A stretch of DNA of 10,925 bases. It comes from Microcaldota archaeon (GTDB lineage Archaea; Micrarchaeota; Micrarchaeia; Micrarchaeales; CABMGC01). Positions 4,447 through 10,925 of this stretch are shown in pieces. The position numbers and the translations under genes are program-made. The stretch's first letter is position 1. Each line of letters opens with the position of its first letter. The notes under the pieces are model-generated. The model was not told the origin of the DNA. It did no database searches and saw only the letters and a program-made list of their open reading frames with translations. The DNA is taken from NCBI GenBank assembly GCA_027314465.1, contig DAHVAU010000026.1, positions 1 to 10,925 of the forward strand. Reading direction: 5' to 3'.

Positions 4447-6918
4447 ATGCAGGAGATAGTTCCGGTATCACTTGAGGATGAGCTGCAGTCCAGCTACCTT
4501 GACTACGCCATGAGCGTAATCATAAGCAGGGCCATACCCGACGCCAGGGACGGCCTCAAGCCGGTGCAGCGCAGGATCCTGTACGCCATGTACAACATCA
4601 AGAATTTCCACGACCAGCCCACCAAGAAGAGCGCCAGGATTGTAGGAGAGGTCATCGGAAAGCTGCACCCCCACGGAGACACTGCCATATACGACGCGCT
4701 TGCCAGGCTCGCACAGGACTTCTCCATGAACCACACGCTTGCAGAGGGTCAGGGGAACTTCGGGTCCATAGACGGAGACCCTCCGGCCGCAATGCGTTAC
4801 ACTGAAGTAAGGCTCACACGGCTCTCGGAGCAGAGCCTTGAAGACATAGACAAGGACACTGTGGACTTCGTGCCTAACTTCGATGACACTGAGGAGGAGC
4901 CTGTCGTTCTTCCATCAAAGGTGCCAAACCTGCTGGTGAACGGTGCAGGCGGCATAGCGGTTGGCGTGGCTACGAGCATCCCGCCCCACAACCTGGCAGA
5001 GGTGTGCGACGCCATAACACACCGTATCGATAACAAGGATTCCACAGTCGATGACATCCTTGCCATAATAAAGGGCCCTGATTTTCCTACTGGCGGCATA
5101 GCTGTCATGTCGCAGAACGCAACCAACGGATACAAGTACGGCAGGGGGCAGTTGAGCATAAAGGCAAAGGCCGACATAGACGAGAAACAGAGAAGGATAA
5201 CAATAAAGGAGATACCATACAATGTCAACAAGTCAAACCTCATGCAGAACATGGCGCAGCTGGCCAGGGACAAGGTCATAATGGGCCTCAAGGACATACG
5301 TGATGAGAGCGACAAGCACGGCATAAGGATAGTGGTGGACTTCAAGGACGAGGGCTCGGGGGAGCAGATACTAAACATGCTCTACAAGCACACCCAGCTG
5401 CAGACAACATTCCCGCTGATCAACCTTGCGGTGATAGGCAAGAGCCTCAAGAGCCTTAACATCCTGCAACTAATAGACACGTTCATAGCACACAGAAGGG
5501 AAGTGGTGCTAAGGAGGAGCACATACGAGCTGGGCGTAGCGCGCGACAGGCTGCACATAGTGGAGGGACTGTTAAAGGCCATAGGCAGCATCGATGCGAT
5601 AATAGCAACGATCAAGGGCAGCGAGGACGTGGGGGCCGCCAGGAGAGGGCTCATGGATTCATACTCTCTGAGCGAGAAGCAGGCAAACGCAATACTTGAC
5701 ATGAAGCTGAGCAGGCTTACGCATCTGGAGAACGCATCCCTGATGGATGAGAAAAAGCAGCTCGAGGCCAAGGCCGACTATTACGGCAAGGTCATATCAA
5801 ACCCAGACATTATCGACGGGATAATAAAGGAGGAGACCTCAGAGATAAGAAAGAAGTTCGCAAGGCCCAGGCGCACTGAGATAGTGTACGCCGAGGATGA
5901 TGCCGAGATAACCAACGAGGACATGATAACAAACGACAAGGTCACAGTGATACTAACCAATAACGGCTACGTGAAGAGGCTTGCGCTAAGCAACTACAGG
6001 GAGCAGGGGAGGGGCGGGAAGGGCATAATATCGATAAACCTAAAGGAGGGGGACTTCGTCAAGCAGATACTGACATGCAACAACAAGGACTTCATAATAG
6101 GCATAACAAACCTGGGAAGGGCATACTGGATCAAGGCCTACAATGTCCCAGAAGGCGGCAGGTATTCCGAGGGCAAGGCCATAATCAACCTCATGGACAC
6201 TAGGGAGGAGAAGATCATAGACATATTCAACATAAACGAGTTCTCCGCATCCAAGATAGTGTTCCTGACTGCAAAAGGGCTGGTGAAGAAGCTCAAGGCA
6301 TCGCTGCTCTCGCGGCCCAGGTCAAACGGAGTAAGGGCAATAAACCTCAACGAAGGCGACCAGGTTGCAGACGTCATAATCTACTCCAACGAGAAGTACC
6401 TGTCCATAGCAACCGCAAACGGCAAGGCCATAAAATTCCCAGAGACCGACCTGAGATACATAGGTAGGAATGCCATCGGAGTTCGCGGCATTCGCCTCGC
6501 CCCGAAGGACGTGGCAAACAACATAATAGCCACTGGAGACAAAGGAAGCATACTCACAGTCACAGAGAACGGGTACGGAAAGGTAACCGAGGTAAGCAAC
6601 TACAGGGAGCAGGGGAGGGGCGGCGGGGGAGTCATAAACATAAAGATAAACGAGAAGACCGGGAGCGTGGCAAAGAGCATATTCCTGAAAGGCGATGACA
6701 AGGTCGTTCTGATAAATTCCGAGGGAGTCAGCATAACAATGCCAACCAGCGAGATAAGGGTCACCGGGAGGGCGGCAAGCGGAGTAAGGCTCATGCATGT
6801 GCAGAACGGGGTGAAGGTAGTAGATGCAGTGCTGCTTAACCAGGAAGCGATGCCGCCAGCTCCGCCCAAACTGGACCAGGACCAGGCAGATCCAGCCTCA
6901 GCTGCGTCTTCTGTATAG
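4447..6918 (+). CDS. gyrA: DNA gyrase subunit A
   Basis: DNA-cleaving and DNA-wrapping subunit of gyrase, 823 residues, within the usual 800-880. The breakage-reunion domain (1-480) carries HPHGDTAIYD at 74-83 and the active-site Tyr118 in AAMRYTEVRL; Thr79 stands where E. coli has Ser83. The C-terminal domain shows six pinwheel blades, roughly 499-526, 548-579, 603-632, 651-682, 701-732 and 752-783. The GyrA box that marks DNA-wrapping gyrase is present in blade 1 as QGRGGKG (520-526), one residue off the classical QRRGGKG. Blade 5 repeats the loop as QGRGGGG (722-728). A Pro/Ala/Asp-rich tail of about 20 residues ends the protein. It lies 3 nt after gyrB with no clear ribosome site, so translation is probably coupled. 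The box argues for gyrase rather than topoisomerase IV. Confidence 0.97.
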   Translation: MQEIVPVSLEDELQSSYLDYAMSVIISRAIPDARDGLKPVQRRILYAMYNIKNFHDQPTKKSARIVGEVIGKLHPHGDTAIYDALARLAQDFSMNHTLAEGQGNFGSIDGDPPAAMRYTEVRLTRLSEQSLEDIDKDTVDFVPNFDDTEEEPVVLPSKVPNLLVNGAGGIAVGVATSIPPHNLAEVCDAITHRIDNKDSTVDDILAIIKGPDFPTGGIAVMSQNATNGYKYGRGQLSIKAKADIDEKQRRITIKEIPYNVNKSNLMQNMAQLARDKVIMGLKDIRDESDKHGIRIVVDFKDEGSGEQILNMLYKHTQLQTTFPLINLAVIGKSLKSLNILQLIDTFIAHRREVVLRRSTYELGVARDRLHIVEGLLKAIGSIDAIIATIKGSEDVGAARRGLMDSYSLSEKQANAILDMKLSRLTHLENASLMDEKKQLEAKADYYGKVISNPDIIDGIIKEETSEIRKKFARPRRTEIVYAEDDAEITNEDMITNDKVTVILTNNGYVKRLALSNYREQGRGGKGIISINLKEGDFVKQILTCNNKDFIIGITNLGRAYWIKAYNVPEGGRYSEGKAIINLMDTREEKIIDIFNINEFSASKIVFLTAKGLVKKLKASLLSRPRSNGVRAINLNEGDQVADVIIYSNEKYLSIATANGKAIKFPETDLRYIGRNAIGVRGIRLAPKDVANNIIATGDKGSILTVTENGYGKVTEVSNYREQGRGGGGVINIKINEKTGSVAKSIFLKGDDKVVLINSEGVSITMPTSEIRVTGRAASGVRLMHVQNGVKVVDAVLLNQEAMPPAPPKLDQDQADPASAASSV
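5987..6017 (+). repeat. 31-bp exact direct repeat, copy 1 (GyrA-box loop, blade 1)
   Basis: This stretch of gyrA is identical at all 31 bases to 6593-6623. It encodes the residues SNYREQGRGG leading into the GyrA box. The offset of 606 bp is exactly 202 codons, so recombination between copies would leave the frame open but remove four blades. Confidence 0.9.
6593..6623 (+). repeat. 31-bp exact direct repeat, copy 2 (blade 5)
   Basis: This is the second copy of the stretch at 5987-6017, in the same reading frame. Identity at synonymous positions as well as protein level points to recent gene conversion or local duplication rather than simple protein constraint. Confidence 0.9.
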
Positions 6919-6932
6919 GCCCTCCTGCAGCT

Positions 6933-6940
6933 TTTATATA
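6933..6940 (+). promoter_or_regulatory. TATA box for the orphan ORF
   Basis: TTTATATA is a perfect match to the archaeal consensus and lies in the 42-51 nt between the gyrA stop and the next gene. It predicts a start near 6963, i.e. downstream of the GTG at 6961 and 6-8 nt before the ATG at 6970, which supports the ATG as start and a nearly leaderless transcript. Confidence 0.6.
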
Positions 6941-6969
6941 TCAGGCCAGCCCCACTTAACGTGTCATTT

Positions 6970-7452
6970 ATGCATCATGCAATCGCATCAGGGAAACCTA
7001 ATGCCGTAGTGCTTGAACGCGGCTCTGATTACGAACAGTCAAAGCGCCTGGGCAATCTGTTCGCATTATCGGAACTACCGGAGCTTCTTTACCATTCAAT
7101 ACGCGAGCTGGAGCGCACCGCGCACTATAGGGAGAATGGCAGGGTGAGCTTCTATCTTGATACTGTTGGCATGTCTGAGCATGGCATGCGCAAATTCAGA
7201 TCTCACGGGACTTCCCTGTCCACGATGTTCCCCAGAATACCAGGGGATGAATACCTGCAGCTGCCGTTCTCAAGCACGGCACGATTCTTCGGGGGCAGTG
7301 CACCTGTGCGTGTGGAGATCTGCGCTGGGCCGACATATTCCAGGGTAGCCGTCATGGCGTCGGGGGCCCATGGCGCCATCGCCCCGATAGTCGTGCTGAA
7401 GCATAGCGGCCCTGCGCCAGGCGCGCTCAAGGGCATTGCGCGTGAAGCCTGA
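6970..7452 (+). CDS. Unrecognised 160-aa protein
   Basis: I do not recognise the family. The predicted product is soluble, with no signal peptide or membrane segment. Its N-terminal half looks helical (SELPELLYHSIRELER), its middle mixed, and its last 60 residues small-residue rich and strand-like (VRVEICAGPTYSRVAVMASG). There is one cysteine and no obvious catalytic motif. ATG 6970 is chosen because the perfect TATA box at 6933-6940 places the transcript start after the alternative GTG at 6961; that GTG would add three residues. Codon use differs from gyrA: arginine is mainly CGC/CGT rather than AGG, and isoleucine mixes ATC, ATA and ATT. This hints at a younger or transferred gene, or one under different selection. 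Its stop directly abuts the stop of the convergent helicase gene. Confidence 0.7.
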   Translation: MHHAIASGKPNAVVLERGSDYEQSKRLGNLFALSELPELLYHSIRELERTAHYRENGRVSFYLDTVGMSEHGMRKFRSHGTSLSTMFPRIPGDEYLQLPFSSTARFFGGSAPVRVEICAGPTYSRVAVMASGAHGAIAPIVVLKHSGPAPGALKGIAREA

Positions 7453-10209
7453 TCAGTCAATGCTCCAGAACTTCCTGTTCTTTATGAAGTTCTTCTGCGC
7501 TTCTATAACATCTACAAAGAACATTTTGTAATCGCTCCTCACGTACTTAAGCAGGCGCGCCGCAGTCTCTATTCCAACCCCATAAACCGAGAGTGCCACA
7601 AGCGCCCTGTACCCATACGCATCCACAAGGCTCGCCTCTCGCATCATGTTCCTGTAGATATCATTATCCCCGCGGGAAAGGGACTTCTTGGCAATCCTCT
7701 TGGCCACTACCTGCTCATACTGGTCTTTGTGCTTGACCACAAGAGGGCTCTTGCACGAAGGGCAGAAGATCTTTGATTCCGTCTTGAGCTTGACTGTCTC
7801 AGTAAACACCCGTGAGCAGAACGTGCACAGCATCCTCACGCTCTTCCCTTCATATTTGTCGAAAAGCCTGTCTATCACGCCCTCCCTCTCAGCAGTAGCA
7901 AGCAGCTCCCCATACTTATACACTGACTGCAGAACGGCCTTTGACAGGGGCGAAGGAGTAGTCTTCACGCGCTCTATGTGCACAATGCCGCGCCTAAGCC
8001 TGTCTACAAATCCGCTAGCCACATCTATGTCGAAATAGTTCTTGTAGAGATCCCTTACAGTCTCATCGAATATAGGCGAATCTTCATAGAAGCTTATGAG
8101 CCTGCTAACAACCCCTCTGGTCACTGTGGCGCTCTTCTCAACCACGCCAAAGAGCCTGGCGGCCTGCACGAACTTGTATCTGAAGAGCTCGGAGTCTAGC
8201 ATGAAGCTCCTGTTATGCAGGTCTGCTCCCTTGAGCATTGATAACGCAAGCGCCGTGTCCGGCCTGCGCACGACTTCGCTATAGTCAAGTATTATTGCGT
8301 ACGGCGTCGCCTTCACATTGACCTTGCCGCCTGCCATCGAGGAGGCTATTGAAGAGACAATCTTGCCAAGGAATTCGTTGGCGAGTTTTCCAAGGGGCAT
8401 ATAGGCTATAGCGGAGTTATCAAGCTCCTCGATTGTAACCGAATCATCGCTGAGCTTCATGAACTTGCTATTGCTGTCTATGAAAGACGATACAGTATCC
8501 TGCGTAACTGCCTCCACCTTCGTCCTGACCGGCGTCATTCCGGCGGACATGTACTTCCACACCGCTGCGGATATTTCCCTAGATACTGGTATGTCCTCCC
8601 CCTCCCAGTCCGGCACCGCTGCGCTTACGTCATCACTCCTCTCAACGTACACGACGCCTTCCTCTACACTGACCGCCTTCCACGGAAGCCCCTTGGCTAT
8701 GAATACTGAGCCCTGGTCAACATAGTTGTACACGAACTCCTCGTCAAGTGTTGAGATTATCCTGTTCTCTATCGCATCCTTCACAAGGAAGCGGACCGAA
8801 TCCGGTATGACGCTTATGGCGCCTATGAAGTACCTCCTTCCCTTTGGCATGTACTCTATCGTCCTGCCATCGGACTTTATGAGCCTCAGCTCTGCCAATA
8901 GCTCGCAGACCCTCTCAAAGTCCCTCTTCTCAAGCCCGCCAAATGCATATGACCTTGTTATGATGCCAAAAAGCTTCTGCGTGCTTATGCTCCTATACTC
9001 CATTGCCATCGCGCAGATCTGGTTTGCCAGCACGTCAAGCGCGTTCCTCTCAACACTGTGCCTCTCCAGCCTGCCTTCAAGAGCACGCTCTGATATGGCT
9101 ACTGCCTCTATGCAGTCAAGTTCGCTGTGCACAATGACCTTTCCTATAGACATCGCCAAGAGCCTGTGTCCCCCTCTCCCCACCCGCTGCACAAGCCTGG
9201 TAGCCTGCCTTGGGGATCCGTACTGTACCACCAGATCAACGCTGCCTATGTCCATTCCAAGCTCAAGTGAGCTCGTTGCCACAAGCGCCTTGATCTCGCC
9301 CCTCTTGAACGAATTCTCAACGGCTATGCGTTCCTCCTTGTCGATCGAGCTGTGGTGTATGCCTATCTCAATGCCTCCAGATCCCTTCTCGAGCACTATG
9401 AGCTTGCTGCCAAGCGACTCCACTGCCTGCCTGGTGTTGGCGAACACTATGGCAGCGCGCGACGATCTGACAAGCTCCTCTACCCTAAGTATCCTGGCAT
9501 AGGCCGGGGCGTCCAGGCCGAACGCAAGCCTGAACTGCTTGTCATCCTGCGCAGCTCTAAGCGGCATCTCTACCTCAAGATCCATGCGCTTGCGCTCCGA
9601 TGCACTGATAAGCCTGTACTTCCCTCCAGCAAACAGGAAGCGTGCAGCCTCATCAACGTCCCCTATGGTTGCGCTTATCCCTATCCTCTGGAACCCGCCT
9701 GACAGCTCGGCCATGCGCTCAAGGGCCACTGAGAGCTGCGCCCCTCTCTTGTTGTAGTACAGCTCGTGCAGCTCGTCAACTATCACAAATCTCAGGTTCT
9801 TCAGGCTGTCCCTCAGACCGCGCGACATGAACAGGTTCTGTATGGTCTCTGGCGTCGTGACCAGCATCTGCGGGGGATTGAGCACCTGCTTTCTCCTCTG
9901 GCTCTGTGCTGTGTCACCGTGTCTGGCCTCTATCCCAATTCCAAGCTCGCAGCTCAGCCACTCCAGCCTCTTTACAAGATCTCTGTTTAGCGCCCTCAAT
10001 GGCGTTACGTAAATAGCTGCTATGCCTGCCTTCTCCTGCGACTTGAGAAGCCTGTTTAACACCGGCAGTATTGCTGCCTCGGTCTTGCCGCTGCCTGTAG
10101 GCGCGCTTATTATGCAGTCCTCGCCCTGTTCAATAGGCCCCATGGAGAGTTTCTGTATCTCGGTGAAGTCCTCGAACCTTGTGAGGAATAATTCATAGGG
10201 GCTTGCCAT
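7453..10209 (-). CDS. lhr: Lhr-family superfamily 2 ATP-dependent helicase, archaeal type
   Basis: Nucleic-acid translocase of the Lhr family, whose members act on RNA:DNA hybrids or branched DNA in repair and RNA metabolism. Numbering below is from the GTG at 10215, two residues upstream of the ATG chosen here. SF2 motifs run in order: Q-motif region FTEIQ, Walker A APTGSGKT (38-45), TPLRALNR (Ia), TTPET (Ib), DELH (147-150, motif II), SAT (181-183), IVFANTRQ (IV), ATSSLELGMDIG (V) and QRVGRGGHR (343-351, VI). The Lhr signature VVQYGSPRQATRLVQR separates it from Hel308 and Ski2 enzymes. Residues 380-780 form the winged-helix and Lhr-core region. A four-cysteine zinc finger follows (C797-x2-C800, C818-x2-C821), then a helix-hairpin-helix-like YGVGIETAARLLK near 878-890. 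The start is ATG 10209 or GTG 10215, 19-25 nt after the upstream gene, so the two may be cotranscribed. The exact biochemical substrate is not determinable. Confidence 0.92.
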   Translation of the reverse strand: MASPYELFLTRFEDFTEIQKLSMGPIEQGEDCIISAPTGSGKTEAAILPVLNRLLKSQEKAGIAAIYVTPLRALNRDLVKRLEWLSCELGIGIEARHGDTAQSQRRKQVLNPPQMLVTTPETIQNLFMSRGLRDSLKNLRFVIVDELHELYYNKRGAQLSVALERMAELSGGFQRIGISATIGDVDEAARFLFAGGKYRLISASERKRMDLEVEMPLRAAQDDKQFRLAFGLDAPAYARILRVEELVRSSRAAIVFANTRQAVESLGSKLIVLEKGSGGIEIGIHHSSIDKEERIAVENSFKRGEIKALVATSSLELGMDIGSVDLVVQYGSPRQATRLVQRVGRGGHRLLAMSIGKVIVHSELDCIEAVAISERALEGRLERHSVERNALDVLANQICAMAMEYRSISTQKLFGIITRSYAFGGLEKRDFERVCELLAELRLIKSDGRTIEYMPKGRRYFIGAISVIPDSVRFLVKDAIENRIISTLDEEFVYNYVDQGSVFIAKGLPWKAVSVEEGVVYVERSDDVSAAVPDWEGEDIPVSREISAAVWKYMSAGMTPVRTKVEAVTQDTVSSFIDSNSKFMKLSDDSVTIEELDNSAIAYMPLGKLANEFLGKIVSSIASSMAGGKVNVKATPYAIILDYSEVVRRPDTALALSMLKGADLHNRSFMLDSELFRYKFVQAARLFGVVEKSATVTRGVVSRLISFYEDSPIFDETVRDLYKNYFDIDVASGFVDRLRRGIVHIERVKTTPSPLSKAVLQSVYKYGELLATAEREGVIDRLFDKYEGKSVRMLCTFCSRVFTETVKLKTESKIFCPSCKSPLVVKHKDQYEQVVAKRIAKKSLSRGDNDIYRNMMREASLVDAYGYRALVALSVYGVGIETAARLLKYVRSDYKMFFVDVIEAQKNFIKNRKFWSID

Positions 10210-10234
10210 GATCACAACCTATGGCCCAGGTCGG

Positions 10235-10925
10235 TCAGGATATGTATGCGTATCCGTCAGACACCACGCTTCTGTTGCCTACGGTGTAGTAAAGGCGCAG
10301 GTTCAATGCTGATCCAAGTATTGCGCCTGTTATCTCATTGCCGCTAGTGTAGCATGGAGTGGACACATTCATGGACCCGGAGGCCGGGAGAGCTACTGAC
10401 AGGCCGGTTGTTGGAGCGGTTCCTATTCCAAAGCATTTGACCCCAGTCACATACACGCTCCGGTTGTACAGGTTGGTTATCCTGAAGTTTAGGGAGTTGT
10501 AGCTGAAGGCCTCATCGGCGCAGCCTATGCTCTTGTCTATGTAACATGTGTTATTCCTGGCCACGTAGCCGGATACGAATGCGGTGTTCTTTCCCGTGAA
10601 GTTGTATCCGGACAGCATGTCTACCGCCCTTTGCGAGCTGTTTTCCAGTTGTGATTCGTTTGCAAGTATCCACGCACTCATGTTGTACATGCCTGTTATC
10701 CTCTCGTATCTGAGCAGCACTGTGTTGCTTACGGCCTGCAGGAACTGGCCGCAGTAGGATATGCCGTTGAATGTGTATATGTTGCCCCAGCACACGTTGC
10801 TTGCGTTGGTGCCAGAGATCAGGCTCCTGTACACAAAAGAGCTGTTCCTAATACCGATGCTGCCTGCGTAGCTCATGTTCTGGTAGAATCCGGAATAGTT
10901 AAGGAGCGATTGCGAGGAGCCGTTA
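10235..10925 (-). CDS. Secreted/surface glycoprotein-like protein, 5' end beyond the window
   Basis: Only the C-terminal part (about 230 codons) is present; the frame stays open to the right edge, so the internal methionine at 10876 is unlikely to be the start. I do not recognise a named family. The visible part is rich in Asn, Ser, Tyr and Gly and carries 13 N-x-S/T sequons, a density typical of N-glycosylated archaeal surface proteins. Two segments are visible: a Cys-containing region (VCWGN, YCGQF, NTCYIDKSIGCADEA) and a final domain of about 90 residues with alternating strands (LNFRITNLYNRSVYVTGVKCF ... LRLYYTVGNRSVV), resembling the Ig-like or pilin-type C-terminal domains common in Micrarchaeota-like genomes. 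The stop is 19-25 nt before the helicase start. Signal peptide or membrane anchor would be outside the window. Function as pilin, S-layer or adhesin cannot be told apart. Confidence 0.7.
   Translation of the reverse strand, partial: NGSSQSLLNYSGFYQNMSYAGSIGIRNSSFVYRSLISGTNASNVCWGNIYTFNGISYCGQFLQAVSNTVLLRYERITGMYNMSAWILANESQLENSSQRAVDMLSGYNFTGKNTAFVSGYVARNNTCYIDKSIGCADEAFSYNSLNFRITNLYNRSVYVTGVKCFGIGTAPTTGLSVALPASGSMNVSTPCYTSGNEITGAILGSALNLRLYYTVGNRSVVSDGYAYIS
10240..10247 (-). promoter_or_regulatory. Possible TATA element for the helicase gene inside the upstream CDS
   Basis: The minus strand reads ATACATAT within the last codons of the surface-protein gene. Standard spacing predicts a transcript start near 10217, two bases before the GTG at 10215, i.e. 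a leaderless mRNA. The match to consensus is weak, so cotranscription with the upstream gene is equally possible. Confidence 0.25.

Noticed and set aside
4797..5378. 193-codon minus-strand frame
   Set aside because: It is antisense to the catalytic core of gyrA; Ser/Met/Leu-rich shadow composition caused by the ATA/AGG codon bias of the real gene.
4447..6918. Topoisomerase IV (ParC) instead of GyrA
   Set aside because: A near-canonical GyrA box (QGRGGKG) and a six-bladed C-terminal pinwheel are present, and a single GyrB-type partner lies immediately upstream.
7203..7460. 85-codon minus-strand frame running on from the helicase end
   Set aside because: It needs a TTG start, overlaps the orphan gene antisense, and the consensus TATA box supports the plus-strand gene instead.
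8726..9502. 258-codon open frame on the plus strand
   Set aside because: It lies wholly antisense to the helicase motif region (IV-VI), has a Ser/Leu-rich composition typical of a complementary-frame shadow, and no TATA box or start context. The helicase frame is firmly supported by motifs.
1..10925. CRISPR array, insertion sequence, rRNA or origin of replication
   Set aside because: I looked for regularly spaced repeats, terminal inverted repeats with transposase motifs, rRNA signatures and clustered origin boxes, and saw none. gyrBA alone is not evidence of an origin in archaea.

Overview
The window is archaeal chromosomal DNA. It carries transcription factor E, an archaeal-type Lhr helicase, a cyclic 2,3-diphosphoglycerate synthetase family protein, TATA boxes of the TTTATATA type 24-30 bp before likely transcript starts, almost no Shine-Dalgarno sites, and a tRNA with no encoded CCA. 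Isoleucine is written mostly as ATA and arginine mostly as AGG. A bacterial-type gyrase pair, a sequon-rich secreted protein next door, very short spacers and a diverged TFE suggest a small-genome DPANN archaeon (Micrarchaeota/ARMAN-like). That lineage guess is inference, not proof.

Layout. The left block (10-2380) lies on the minus strand: cDPG synthetase family protein, then tRNA-Lys(CUU) 31 nt after its stop codon, then tfe, which encodes the TFE-alpha winged-helix/zinc-ribbon factor with an extra basic N-terminal tail of about 80 residues. The 187-bp spacer between the tRNA and tfe is rich in inverted repeats, including a 12-bp stem ending 2 nt before the tfe start codon. The 149-bp divergent spacer (2381-2529) holds two opposed TATA elements and, between them, a perfect 10+1+10 palindrome that looks like an operator.

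The centre (2530-6918) is a gyrB-gyrA operon with a 3-nt gap. Both subunits look full-length and catalytically intact: GHKL ATPase, TOPRIM, active-site tyrosine and a six-bladed C-terminal pinwheel. Negative supercoiling by gyrase and promoter opening by TFE both affect how easily archaeal promoters melt, so the neighbourhood has a loose transcription/topology theme. No physical link is implied.

The right block starts with an unrecognised 160-aa ORF with its own TATA box and near-leaderless start (6970-7452). Its stop codon directly abuts the stop codon of a convergent 918-aa Lhr-family helicase gene (7453-10209). Upstream of the helicase on the same strand is the 3' part of a gene for an Asn-sequon-rich surface protein, which runs off the right edge. 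No mobile element, CRISPR array or rRNA was seen. No stretch over 300 bases lacks a gene.

I do not see a clear new multi-gene system. The points most worth a second look are the gyrase-promoter palindrome, the tfe leader hairpin, the 31-bp in-frame duplication of the GyrA-box loop, and the orphan ORF.
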